Assembly (NCBI GenBank): GCA_951802425.1
Contig: OX637803.1
Coordinates: 2,170,001-2,234,000 of the forward strand
Direction of reading: 5' to 3'
From: Clavaria fumosa
Taxonomy: Eukaryota > Basidiomycota > Agaricomycetes > Agaricales > Clavariaceae
Length of the DNA: 64,000 nucleotides
In this document: positions 1 through 11,355 of the stretch, in pieces
How the letters are laid out: every line of letters begins with the position of its first letter
Position numbering within the stretch: position 1 is the stretch's first letter
Made by a program: the position numbers and the translations under genes
The notes under the pieces: generated by a model
Told to the model about the DNA's origin: nothing
Databases searched by the model: none
Seen by the model: the letters and a program-made list of their open reading frames with translations, nothing else

Positions 1-1039
1 GGAACGACGCCGCGCGCGAATACAGGCCGTACTGAATGAGCGTGAGCCCAAGGCCGGCGCGAGAGCCGTACTTGGCCGCGTGCGAGGTGTGCAGAATGTA
101 GGTTAGCAGGAAGCCGATGAAGCCGATGAAGAAGGAAGTGAAAAAGTTGGCGACGAAGACGAAGACGGGGCCCGAGGGGAGGTCGTCCACGATCATGTCG
201 GACCCAGGGTCGAGCCCGGAGGCTGGTGCAAGCACAGTGGTCTCCCAGTAGGAGGGCACAGCGTCTGCCTGTGCGTCAGCGTACGACTGGTAAAAGCGTC
301 ATGTCAGTAATCATGTACCTGTGCATGGGAGAGAAGGGAGATTGCATACTGGAGGTGATTCCTTTTGCGTCTCCTCTGGAACCATGTACATTATGTGTCC
401 ATCTTCAGTATGGACGGCGCGCAGTGCGCTTGGTTTAGCCTGCACATTCTTGAACACGCCATCATTTTCCAAGCCTCCGCCTCGCACAGGGGATGCGGAG
501 AGGGAGGAAGGCACCCTGTCGTAGAGGCGGCGTGCAGGAGAAAACCAGTGCAGAACTGTTCTAAGCCACGGCTGGCGACCTGTAGGCGAAGGGGGTGAGG
601 GAGAAGACGAAGGAAGGAGACCGTTCGTATTGCCGAAGTCGTTGGGCTGAGCGAAAGTCGAAATCGGCGGCGGAGACCCTGGGGGAGGGTGGTCGTAATC
701 GCGCTCAAAATCGTAGGCAGCGATGTTATTGTCAGTGAGGGGATCGACAGTGGTGGGGGTGTTGGGACTGGTGGTGTCGGCTGGTGAGCTCATGGTGCAT
801 TCTGGAGCGTTGAATACGAAGAAGCTGCTGCTGCTGCTACTGGCACCATTATCGCTTGTATTGCCAGTGGGCACATTATGTCGCTGCGCAGAAAAGGCAG
901 AGTTGTCGTCATTCCGAGTGTCCTGCACTTGCTCGAGATGCTCTTCGTCGCTGTCAGAGTCAAATGCCTCGTCGAGTTCTCGATTGTCGACCATTCTTGA
1001 CCGCGACGGGTTAGGGAGAGCAGAGTACCTCGCCGACAT
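1..1039 (-). CDS. Bsd2/NDFIP-family membrane adaptor (3' end outside window)
   Basis: This is a likely adaptor that recruits a Nedd4/Rsp5-type ubiquitin ligase to Golgi/endosomal cargo such as metal transporters. Two exons are seen: 1039-350 (230 codons) and 286-1, with a 63 bp intron at 287-349 (donor GTATGC, acceptor ACCAG). The first exon encodes an acidic, Ser-rich cytosolic region. The splice joins Pro-Pro to Ser-Tyr and so makes a PPxY motif at about residues 229-232; a second PSY follows at 241-243. Next come a hydrophobic stretch (FVFVANFFTSFFIGFIGFLL) and the segment HAAKYGSRAGLGLTLIQYGL, both characteristic of the Bsd2/NDFIP family. The start is the ATG at 1039 (MSARYSAL); the frame is open upstream but has no better start. 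The last membrane segments lie beyond position 1. The family call is strong; cargo is inferred from the family. Confidence 0.88.
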
Positions 1040-2208
1040 GAGAGTGATAAACCTGTCTTTGTAGAGTTCTAATAGGATTCTTATAGCATCAACGAACGAG
1101 GAGGAAGACAAGAGGTGAGCGAGTGGTAGCAAATAGACAGTGATGGCTGGAAGCAGTGCTCTCTCTCTTCCCACCCACCCTTGTATACCCCATGGTGGCC
1201 TCAATTTCCCAGGCAAGTCAAAACTCCAAGTCAAAACACGCCAATAAATCTGTCTTGGCAACCGACTGGTCGTTCTCACACGGTCAAATCTCGCAAGTTC
1301 AGTAATCCTTCTTCAGCAACTTTTCGCCCTGGTTCAACCGATGCTCATAGAACTGGGGGAGGCGAGCCTGCAAAAGAGTCGGTACGCATGTGGTACAGTA
1401 TCACACTGGCCACCGCGTCTATGCTGTCGTCGTCGTTTGGAGACAAATCGGCTCCTGCCTCCTCTTACTGTACACTGCCGCGCGGCCCATATCGCGCCGA
1501 GCACCGCAAGACAGACTTCTGTCACTTCCCTCTGCGATCACTCCTAGCCGTCAGGCCTAAGTCGCTCGCCTCTGACATACCCTGCTATCTCTTTTGGGAG
1601 TAGTACCCCACTTGCCTCGGGTGTGGTTTCAATTTCTCTGGCTGCTTTCGCCTGTCCGTTGCCTAACGAGCGCCGTTCAACACCATGTTGCTTGGCGGAT
1701 TTCAAAACTGTTGATGGCGCTCCGAAGGCAAGGCAGAGGTCCATCCCGACGTAAAAAAATAAAGCGGACACTCCACGTGTCGGCTGTTGGCACGATGTTG
1801 TTGATTGCACCAGAGACAGAAGAAAAGATGATGGTAAGAAGCACGTCTATTCTGTGAATGCTTTGATCCGCGCGGTGTGAGTGCAATCTGGCTGTGGGCA
1901 GATGAGCCTTACAGACTTTGCAAAGAGTCCGGGATAGCGAGACTTCGACAGCGCGGGTAGGAACATAGTACAGTCAGTGGTGCCAATAGCTCATCTACAT
2001 TGTACACAACCGCAGATCCTGAGCTACCAGAATAAAACCTTCAGCTCCATGAACGCATGAACACTGCCTTGGATATTTTAAGCCGCTTGTTTGGTGCGGC
2101 GAGGAACAAATTTGATTGCTCTCACGATGCGTGCCATCGATTGGTTCTTGACGGGACTACCCCGCGACTTTGTCTCCGAAGATCGCCCTTCCTCTTGGTA
2201 CCTGCAAG
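1040..2208. other. Intergenic, no recognised gene
   Basis: Open frames here are short, lack family motifs and overlap on both strands. The stretch just before 2209 (about 2090-2208) resembles the region upstream of the downstream dipeptidase copy, so it is probably the promoter and 5' leader of the first dipeptidase. Confidence 0.5.
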
Positions 2209-3908
2209 ATGATCGATGATCCATTAGTGGTGGCTCGAGAGATACTAGAAACTGCACCGGTAATCGTGAGTACTTGGTCATTGAATATTTGGGTGTTCGC
2301 CGTTGACCATGTATGGCGTAGGATGGCCATATTGGTATAGTCTAGCATTTTACATGTAAAGTCGACTCTACCAATGCAATTCGATTCAAAGATCTGCCAG
2401 ATTTGGTACGAGATGTGTATGCAAATGACGCTTCTGCTGTCAAGTTGGATTCGCCCATGCCGGACCATGTTGATATCCCCAGGTTAAGGCAAGGGCAGGT
2501 TGGTGGTTTTTTTTGGTCAGCGCATTTCTTGATATCACCTACAAATTCAGAAACACTTACCATACACAGGTCGGTGTACGTCGAATGCCCGAATGCGGAG
2601 GCAGCAGGTCCAGATTTTGTCGGGGCAACTTGGGTCGTCCGGTACGTTTTTTGCTAGTTGTGTCTATCTTATATGAATTGTGCCTTCTAGTGACACTCTG
2701 GAACAAATCGACATTGCTCGTTTGCTAATTGAAAAGTACCCAGAAGTGCGCCAATATCTCCGTCCATCTTTCCGGCCCATGTCTAACATCCTTCAGACCT
2801 TCCAATTCGCGACCTCCTCAGCCGACGTCAAAGCTGCTATGAAATCTGGTAAGATTGCATCCATTCTCGCCGTCGAAGGGTCTGTCCTCCTACCATTCTC
2901 CATTTTGTGGCCCTGACACTCCCCGCTGCAGTGCTCATCAAATCGGCAATTCGTTCGCCGTGCTTCGCCAATACTACGCCCTCGGCGTACGCTACATGAC
3001 ACTCACGCATGTCTGTCACAATGCGTTCGCTGACTCGTGCGGGAGTACCAAGCCTATTGCGCCTCTACACAACGGCCTCAGGTGCGCTCCATTATTATTA
3101 ATAATGATAAAAAAGAAGTTTTCGACGTTGACCTCCTCCTCCCGTTGTAGCGAAATCGGCCGCACGCTCGTGCGCGAGATGAACCGCCTCGGCATGTTGA
3201 TCGATCTCTCCCACACTTCGGATGCCACTGCGCTGCAGACGCTCAAGCTGAGCCGCGCGCCCGTCATCTGGTCGCACTCCTCCTCACGAGCGGTGTATGA
3301 CGTCAAAAGGAACGTGCCCGATGACATGCTGGCGCTCGTCGGGGAGGGAGAGGGCAAGACCGACGCGGTTGTCATGGTATGTCTCCAATTGCATCTTCTC
3401 CTGTATCTTGAGCACAGCTGATTATTCTGCAGGTTAATTTTGTGCCGTTCTTCTTGGCCTCTCCGGGTAATGCGACTGTCGCGGCTGTGGCAGATCATGT
3501 GGAACACATCGCCAAAGTGATCGGGAAGCAACAGTGAGAGCAATCCGCGTCGCGTTTATCAAAGCTCTGACTCAATATGTGTACAAAGCGTCGGTATCGG
3601 TAGTGATTTTGATGGAATAAAGGTGGCTCCGATAGGCTTGGAGGATGTGTCCAAATACCCTACACTTGTAAGTGTTGCTCCCTCGCCTGAACTCAGCCGC
3701 ACACCCTGCGTCCCAGATCGCAGAACTCTATTCCCGTGGCTGGACGCGGGCCGAGCTCGCGGGCTTGACGAGCAACAATCTCCTGCGCGTGCTTGAAGGC
3801 GTTGAGCGTGTCGCACGCCAGATGCGCGCGGAGGGCGTGCAGCCTGCGTATGACCTGTATGAGAAGCGCCCAGACTTACCTGTAAGGCGCACGATGGCGA
3901 CATCCTAA
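2209..3908 (+). CDS. Membrane dipeptidase-like (peptidase M19), tandem copy A
   Basis: This is a zinc dipeptidase of the renal/membrane dipeptidase family, which cleaves dipeptides using two zinc ions. It has the same exon plan as copy B (4759-6545): about eleven exons, including a 13-base exon coding for DGHI. All five metal-ligand motifs are present: HxD in DGHID, VEG, DLSH, SHSSSRA and GIGSDFDG. Differences from copy B: the hydrophobic N-terminus is not recoverable. The frame that begins at an upstream ATG (about 2130) stops at codon 31, so I use the ATG at 2209 (MIDDPLVV), which gives a shorter protein without the signal/anchor. At the 3' end one base is missing relative to copy B, so the protein ends in MATS and loses about nine residues. 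It may therefore be cytosolic or decaying. The family call is very firm; activity is uncertain. Confidence 0.82.
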
Positions 3909-4002
3909 ATGGCTTATTTTGAGGCAGGACATGTAAGAATGTACCCCAGATACTTCTAGCTGTACCGTAACAATAATACAAAGTACCGCTGTCTATACCC
4001 TG

Positions 4003-4215
4003 CGTGCCATCACATGGTTTTGATTACTCCGCGTCCTTGTCCTTGTCTAAAAAGATCGTTGGTACCTGCAAGGTGACTAGTGGTGGCAAGAGAGCTACTA
4101 GAAACCGCGCCGGTGATTGTGAGTACTAATATTTGCATGTACTAATATTTGCATGTTCACCGTTGACCGTGCGTGACGCAGGATGAACCATATTGGTTGG
4201 TATCATACATGGCAT
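4003..4215 (+). pseudogene. 5' stub of a third M19 dipeptidase copy
   Basis: The sequence parallels the start of copies A and B: the leader (TGCGTGCCATC), TGGTACCTGCAAG, then codons for VVARELLETAPVI, a GTGAGT donor, an intron ending GACGCAG and the beginning of the 13-base exon. After that it breaks off. Here the HxD ligand codons are changed to DEPYW. The intron holds a 16 bp direct duplication (ACTAATATTTGCATGT twice, near 4125-4155). No later dipeptidase exon follows, so this is a truncated duplicate between two longer copies. Confidence 0.75.
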
Positions 4216-4758
4216 GCAGTCCTACCTTTTACATATGTGTAACCTCTCCGCCTCTTTGGACACCTCCTCTTCATCCCCCTCTTCACCTCCTTATTACTCA
4301 ATGGCTTCGTTGGTTCATCTCCCTTTCTTCCCCTTCAGACATCGCCAATTCCCTCCGTGCCAGATGACCCACAATCGCATCCATTTTTCAACCATCTTCA
4401 GGTGGACACCTGGCCGCCAGTGACGCGTTCCGCGTCTGCATTCGCACGCGCCTCGTCGTCCTCGCTGCCTCTCACGTCTAAACCCACCAGGGGTTCGGTG
4501 CTTCCCATCGTTATAATCACTCCCCCTTCCTCCCCCTCCCTCCCCCTCCCTCCTCCCTCCACACTTCTCGTCGTCCAGCCCTGAACTGGATCTCGCCCCC
4601 TGTCACTGACTTCGCCACGCTTCACCTACGCGATACGAATTTTATCTGTAAATTTCAAATTGGGGGATTGGACCCTGTTTCAAGTTGGTGCGGCGAGGAA
4701 CAAAATAAAAGAGTTAGTTAGCGTTGATAGCTGCTTCCTCTCTCTCCTCTCTCTCACA
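4216..4758. other. Intergenic, pyrimidine-rich
   Basis: The stretch is rich in C and T (for example runs of CCTCCCTCC near 4530-4560) and holds no convincing coding frame. Its right end is the promoter/5' leader of dipeptidase copy B, including the CT-tract just before the ATG. Confidence 0.5.
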
Positions 4759-6545
4759 ATGCTTGCCATTACTTGGTCCTTGTCAGGACTACTGGGCCTT
4801 TTCTCCTGGTACCACAGGTTACCAGATGATCCGTTAGCGGCGGCGAGGAAGATATTAGAAACTGCGCCAGTGATCGTGAGTTCTTGATCATTGAATGTTT
4901 GGATGATCGTCGTTGACTGTGCGTGATGCAGGATGGCCATATTGGTACGCAGTCTTGCCTTTGACATGTAAAGTCAATTCTACTAATGCAATTCGAACCA
5001 AAGATCTGCCATACATGGTACGATTTGAATATGCGAATAACGCTCCTGCTATCAAGTTGGACTCGCAAATGTCAGGTCATGTTGACATCCCTAGGCTAAG
5101 AAAAGGGCAAGTCGGAGGCTTCTTTTGGTCAGCATTCCAAGCACATTTCTTCGATTACGCATTCAAGATTTTTTACCATAGGTCGGTGTACTTCGATTGC
5201 CCGAATGCCGAGGCGGCAGGTCCAGATTTTGTCGGCGCAACTTGGGTTGTCCGGTACATTTTTTGCTAGTTGCATCTATTTTATATGACTTGATGGATTC
5301 GTGCCATCTAGTGACACTCTGGAACAAATCGACATTGCTCGTTCGTTAATTGACAAGTACCCAGAAGTGCGCCAATATCTCCGTTTTTCCATCTTTTCAG
5401 CCCATGCCTAACATCCTTCAGACCTTCCAATTCGCGACCTCCTCAGCCGATGTCAAAGCTGCTATGAAATCTGGTAAGATTGCGTCTCTTCTCGGCGTCG
5501 AAGGGTCTGTCTTCCAACCACTCTCCATTTTGTAGCCTTGACACGCCCCGTCGCAGTGCTCATCAAATCGGCAATTCACTCGCCGTGCTTCGCCAATACT
5601 ACGCCCTCGGCGTACGCTACATGACACTTACACATATCTGTCACAATGCGTTCGCTGACTCGTGCGGGGTTCTCAAACCCATTGCACCGCTGCATAACGG
5701 CCTCAGGTGCGCTCCGCTAACAAACAAGGGGTGAAGTTCTCGGACATTGACGCCCTTCCTCTGTTTTAGCGATTTTGGCCGCACGCTCGTGCGCGAGATG
5801 AACCGCCTCGGCATGCTGATCGATCTCTCCCACACTTCGGATGCCACTGCGCTGCAGACGCTCAAGCTGAGCCGCGCGCCCGTCATCTTCTCGCACTCTT
5901 CCTCACGGGCGATGTTTGATGTCGCAAGGAACGTGCCCGACGACGTACTGGCGCTCATCGGGGAGGGAGAGGGCAAGACCGACGCGGTTGTCATGGTATG
6001 TCTCCTCTCAGTGCATCTTGAGCACCAGCTGATTATTCTGCAGGTCAATTTTGTGCCGTTCTTCCTGGCGGCTCCGGGTCATGAGACCTTCGCGGCTGTG
6101 GCAGACCATATGGAACACATCGCTAAAGTGATAGGGAAGAAGCAGTGAGTGCAATCCGCGTTCGTGTCTATCAAAGCCCTGACTCAATATGTGTACAAAG
6201 CGTCGGTATCGGTAGTGATTTTGATGGAATGAACGTGGTTCCGGTGGGCTTGGAGGATGTGTCCACTTACCCTACACTTGTAAGTGTTGCTCCCTCGCCC
6301 GCCTGAAATCAGCTGCACACTCTCCGTTCCAGATCGCAGAGCTCTATTCCCGTGGCTGGACGGAGGCCGAGCTCGCGGGCTTGACGAGCAACAATCTCCT
6401 GCGCGTGCTTGAAGGTGCTGAGCGTGTCGCACGCCAGATGCGCGCGGAAGGCGTGCAGCCTGCATATGACCTGTATGAGAAACGCCCAGACTTACCCGTG
6501 CGGAGCACGATGGCGGAGATCCTAAATGGCTTTTTGGAGCAGTGA
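4759..6545 (+). CDS. Membrane dipeptidase (peptidase M19), tandem copy B, intact
   Basis: This is a zinc-dependent dipeptidase, probably membrane-anchored or secreted. Eleven exons join in frame to 410 residues: 4759-4875, 4932-4944, 5004-5127, 5182-5253, 5312-5366, 5422-5504, 5557-5706, 5770-5995, 6044-6144, 6201-6279, 6333-6545. A short hydrophobic segment at residues 3-18 is a likely signal or anchor. Metal ligands seen: His42 and Asp44 (DGHID), Glu154 (VEG), His226 (DLSH), His247 (FSHSSSRA); Asp320 (GIGSDFDG) is the conserved active-site acid. The HxD pair is assembled from a 13-base micro-exon, with the Asp codon split by the next intron. The length is typical of the family. All splice sites are GT...AG and phases agree throughout. 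It is the best preserved of three tandem copies and so the likely functional one. Confidence 0.93.
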
Positions 6546-6811
6546 GGATGAGCACCCCGCAGCATTGAATATTAAAATGATACAAAGTGCAGCTGTAAAA
6601 TACCCTTGTGTAAGGCAGGTGTAGGATTGTACAGATCATGTCGCCATAAGTATCCAACGAAGTCTAGTGTGCAAACCAGAGATACCCACGCATGAAACAC
6701 AACAAGAGGGTAAGGTACATAGTGTGGCAGAGGAGGCATCATGTAGGGGCCGGTTACGAATGAAGAACGGGGCATTGGCATTATCGATTGGGCGCAACCT
6801 AACAAGGATCA

Positions 6812-8815
6812 TCACGCTTTCTGCGAAAACACCTCCCTCAACGCCCTGATCGACGGGGCGAAGAAGTATTCGCCTCCTTTGGGAACGACGAAGTTGATAT
6901 TAAGTCTGAGGTCCATGTCTTGTGCCGCCGGGTCAAATGTGTCTCTGGGATGGTTTCGGTTGAGACCTATGATAGGGTCAAACCCGCTCACTACGAGCGG
7001 GAACAGCTTGATCGGGAAAAGAATATTGTTGCACCACCCTATAGTGGCGAGTTATTTCGCCCGTAAGGGTAAGACAGATATATTAGTAAGAAGGAAGATC
7101 GAGTCGAGAACAGACCTCTTTGTATGAAACTGAACCCGTTGTCGATGCTGCTCTGGTAACAGACGAATGCCAGACCGCGAGAGTGCAGCGTCCTCTGCTG
7201 CTCGCGCTCTTGGTGTGTAACCTCACGACCAAATGCAATGCCTGCACACAAAAGATAAAATCAAAATCGGCAACGCTGAGTATGAGCATTTGCGAATGCA
7301 AAATGTCACCTTGGCGCCATATCCTACGAACGGTGGTACCGCCCAGTAAAGCTTGATCAGAGCGGGGATTGGACTTTCTAATATGTGCCGCGAAAGGACA
7401 CCGTATCTGAGTCGGGTCCGTGGAATAGTCAAAATTATTGTTTTTCTCCAGGTCTTTCCCGAGCGCTGGATTGTCCCAGTCGGGACTAATGTCGAGCGGA
7501 GCACCTGCGACGCGCTTTGGTCGAAATGCACGCTTCGGGTTAAAGCTGTCATCCTGGCTCACCCGATTTCCATCTCCCAACCATTCTCGCTCTGCAATTG
7601 GCTCATCAGGGGATTGATTATTGACGGGTCCCCCCGTGGGAAGGTGCGCACCCTAGAAAAGCACTACTTCTGTCTCTCGGCAACCCATCAACTGGGTTTT
7701 GAACCAGGTATTCATTGAACTCGGGGACAAGCTGTTCGAGGTATCGAAAGACCACGAAGCTGCCATCGGTGGACCAGCGAGGACGAAGAAGTCCCCAAGG
7801 ATCGCCAGAGTTGCGGCAGAGAGCAATGCCTGCGGGAACGGCCTCCTGTCCGGGATAACGCTTGCCAAACCCAATAATAGCGGGTTGGGATATCCCATCA
7901 CGGAACCCGAAGCTACATGATACAGGTTCAGGAGAACGGTTGAGAGAGGAGATGACAAGCTCACTGTTCGTATCCTTTGTGTTCTCCGGGTCGGACGTTT
8001 CCGTCGAGGGCAAAAACTTGCCTCACGCTGGCATCCACTGTGCCAATCCCAAATATGCTTTCAATCTCTACGATACGCTCTGCTACACGCTCCCAGGTTG
8101 CGCCAGTGACCAGAAGTACGAGATCGATATTTTCTTTGAACTCGGGCAACCAATTGGGATCGGAGGAGTCTGACGGATTGTATGGGTCACCAAGAGCGTA
8201 AGCGTGTGCTTTCTGACCCTTTTTGAATGCACGGTCTGCGAGGAAGCCGGTGATTCCAAGCTGTGATGGACATTGCTTAGCACATCAAGATTGAATTACA
8301 GAAACACAATGACGTACGCGTTTCAAGCCATATTGAGAGAACGCGATATTCGTGCCAGACAAGGGAAGGAGCGGCGGGTGGGTACCGTCATACTGACTTT
8401 GCTCCTTATTCACATCGATTTGTGTGCGATCGTGGATGACCTGACTCGTTGTCGTAATAGTTGGGACGAGTCGCGACAGATTCTTGCGAAAGCGCGAGGG
8501 GACTACTATCTGCAGGAAGATAAATCTCTCCACTTTCTTCGGGAGTCCTACGCTAGAGGCACATCAGGGAAATGACAGCAAAGGCCGATTGGACGTTGGC
8601 AAACATAATGTCTCCTTGGATATTGTTGAAGTCTAAGTGACCGGGCCAGACCGCTGAGACGATCGATGCGGAGGGACGGTCAAAGGCGATATTGACATCA
8701 GACAGCAACGATGATACGGACCCGCAGACACTTTCGATATCACAGTCCCAACGAGTGCTAGGATGAAGTTTACAAGCAGGTCAAGCAAGTCCACCAAGCT
8801 GGCGAAGTTGACCAT
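6812..8815 (-). CDS. DyP-type peroxidase (dye-decolorizing), frame doubtful near 5' end
   Basis: This is a heme peroxidase of the DyP family, which oxidises bulky dyes and phenolics with H2O2. From the 3' end (TGA at 6812-6814) the exons read back cleanly: a C-terminus with GFDPIIGL and GGEYFFAPS; RGLAFVCYQSSIDNGF; CPFAAHIRKSNPR with the likely proximal heme His; MVGRWKSGAPLDI; DGSFVVFRYLEQLVPEFN; and GFRDGISQPA, the GxxDG motif with the distal catalytic Asp. Upstream exons give LPLSGTNIAFSQYGLKR and DFNNIQGDI, the usual N-terminal block. One join fails: between NVQSAFA and LPKKVERFIF (about 8548-8585) only a gap of about 28 bases with a poor donor (GTCATT) is available, and it leaves the frame off by one. 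This is either a frameshift or a non-canonical splice. The start near 8815 is a guess. The family is certain; whether the gene is intact is open. Confidence 0.82.
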
Positions 8816-9126
8816 CGTGGTTAGGAGAGATACGGGATGAGCGCGGGCACGGATAACATTTTAGGAATTCCGCTGATAATGTTTCGTAGCAGCGAGAAAG
8901 AGCCTCCAAATTCGGCGCGGCTGGGAATGAAAGAAGCTGGCGTGAGACGACATCAAACTGGACTTTGGGGCGGCGGCGCGGCCCGTCTGGAGATACGAGT
9001 CAATAGCAATGACCCATCACCGGCATCAATGGTCATGATGGGTGATGCAATATTGATGGTGAGCTGCGGGACCGGATGTTGAATTGCGGGACCGGATACT
9101 GACTCATACTGCTGCGCGGCGGTGAG

Positions 9127-9134
9127 TATAAAAA
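9127..9134 (+). promoter_or_regulatory. TATA box of the SRA-domain gene
   Basis: TATAAAAA lies 66-73 bases before the ATG at 9200, so transcription would begin in the CTTTACC region with a 5' leader of roughly 40 bases. Upstream, TGCGGGACCGGAT is repeated twice, 19 bases apart (9065-9096). The position of the box supports the chosen start codon. Confidence 0.6.
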
Positions 9135-9199
9135 GCGGTGCTTCAAAGTACAAGGAGGGTTCACCTTTCTTTACCAAGTACTTTACCCACTGTAAAATT

Positions 9200-10230
9200 A
9201 TGTTTGAAACTCGCCAAATCAAAGCGTTCATCACTGGGTTAGTTTCTGGCGCTTCCTTCTACTCTTCTTGACTAACATACCTGCGGTCTGTAGCAGGGTG
9301 TATGGCAACATTCCTGGAATTCCAATTGGCTCAACATGGGATTCTCGGTATGTTCTTTCAGTTTGCGTCGGGACTAGCTGCTGACTCGTGTACTCCTCCT
9401 CAGTCAGGCTTGCAGAGAGGATGGCATACACAGGCCCCCAGTTGCCGGAATACACGGCAGTGAGAAGGATGCAGGCGCATTCTCCATTGCCCTGACTGGT
9501 GGCCAAGGATATGAGGATGATGTCGACATGGGCGAAACCTTGTGAGAGCTCTCATTACTTGTATCAGGTTCAAGGTCCAATTAACTTCTGTTGGTATCAC
9601 AAAGCATATACACTGGATCCGGTAAGATGCTTTTGATATACTGAAATATACATATATTGACATGATCATTCATAGGTGGTCGAACTGATGTCTGTTCTAT
9701 TTGCTGCTCAATCAAATAGATACTGACCCACTCCTCTAGTCTCATCAGAACGTACAAGTATCAGACCAGAAATTCCAAAGGGCCAACCGCGCTCTGCAGG
9801 TGAGGAATTGCATGTGTCCCCATATTCTACACTGATAGATTGTCTATCCCAGATCTCTGCGGAAACAGGAAACCCCGTGCGAGTCATAAGGGGACATAAA
9901 CTGAACTCCCTTTGGGCTCCTGTTGAAGGGTGCGTATATTTTATCTCTCAGCAGCAGGAAACTTTCATTTATGCCACATAGTTTCCGCTATGACGGCTTG
10001 TACATAGTTGATAAGGTAAATTCTTCTATCTGCAGGGGTCATCGTAGTGTCAGACAGACTAAAATAATGTTTCAGGCATGGCAAGAGAGAGGCAAAAGTG
10101 GTCACATCGTGTGCAGATATATGTTGAGGGTGTGTAATCACTTTTTGCATCCACAATATCCCTCTCATTATCACCAATACAGCGCATACCTGGACAACCA
10201 CCACTCCCACTCAGAAGAAATGCACTGTAA
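9200..10230 (+). CDS. Stand-alone SRA (SAD/YDG) domain protein
   Basis: SRA domains flip out and bind 5-methylcytosine or hydroxymethylcytosine; in UHRF1-type proteins this couples DNA methylation to replication and chromatin. Ten exons join in frame to 176 residues: 9200-9237, 9297-9347, 9404-9541, 9605-9621, 9676-9689, 9740-9799, 9853-9929, 9982-10015, 10076-10129, 10183-10230. Diagnostic blocks in order: [49 protein letters not shown] (pocket region, residues 66-84), [16 protein letters not shown], the YDG motif at 135-137 and HIVCRYMLR. No RING, PHD or nuclease domain fits on either side within the gene, so it is nearly a bare SRA fold. It may act with the cytosine methylation that the repeats in this window appear to record; that link is inference. 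Confidence 0.9.
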
Positions 10231-11355
10231 AGATTGAAGCAACAGGTTTGGGGCCTGTTACTCTATATGTACCTTCCAATTGTCTGGTGAGTTTGTTAGC
10301 CATTAGCCTAAATCTCTTTCTACAACATCCTCATGCAACATCCTCACAGCAAATATCAGGAACACATCTTGGACACCATGAATATCATGGACATGATTAT
10401 GGATACCATCTCAGAGGATTTTTGACTCCCTCAATTAGCAAAGACTAAATGGCCATGGCAATGCTATGACTTGAAATTAGTCAAGAACTGTTCTACTACT
10501 GTAATTTCATGATATGATTATGGGAAATGATTGACTATGCTGAGATTAGCTGGTGGCAAGCTCATGACATGAGTAAGCAAATCACAACTCAGCTAGAAAT
10601 CAATTTGGTGACTGTTGGAAGTATTGTGAATGAGGACTTAGTTTTTATACAGTTGATTATGTAACCCCATGTGCTTGTGACCAGACATGCTTGTTTAATT
10701 GACTCTTTTATCCTTGTTTGCATTGCTGCACTGTTTTTTCTACAGTGAAACTTGAAATGTTGATTGACACTGACTTGGAATTTGTTCCAGCAGCTCTGGA
10801 CTTGACATACAGTTCTTTCCCATTACATTTGGGCTAAAGAGGGTGATACTCCTCTTCAAGTTAGTGCTTGAACTCATAGAGTCTACATTGGTGCCAGGTA
10901 CAGAAAGTATGAAGACAGTTGTCAAGGCTAGGTTCCAAGGTCTTAAGGTGGTTGGTAATTCAATCAACATGTGTGGTTATTTAAGAATAGATAAAGTCTT
11001 ATTTATGAGATTTTCTGCAAGTGCAATGCATGATATTACAAGCTAAGGCATCCAGGTATGGCTGCCTATGAATGGCCAGTCAGGCATGAATAGTGGTTGT
11101 TCAAGGCAATGGTGGAGCATGGCACAGGGCATGTGGGAAGGGTTGTGATATGACAGGATGATTACTGTAGTACATACTGTACTGTACTATGTTGCTAAAT
11201 CAGTACATCACTGGGTGAAAGACAAACTCCATGATATACATTGATAGTCGGGCTTAGCCATTGCTGGATCCAACTTCACCAACTTCACCAACAAGGGATC
11301 AACCCTCCTACTTGATTATTCTATGTAGAGCGCCTTCAACACAGAATATTGGTGG
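10231..11355. other. Intergenic, no recognised gene
   Basis: AT-rich DNA with short trinucleotide-like runs (ACTTCACCA repeats near 11272-11292) and TACTGTACTGTACT near 11170-11190. No frame shows a protein family and no terminal repeats were found. Confidence 0.5.

Noticed and set aside
7223..7340. A frameshift in the DyP gene between VRR and YGAKV
   Set aside because: A proper intron (donor GTGACATT, acceptor TGTGCAG) restores the frame to QGIAFGREVT, so no lesion is needed there.
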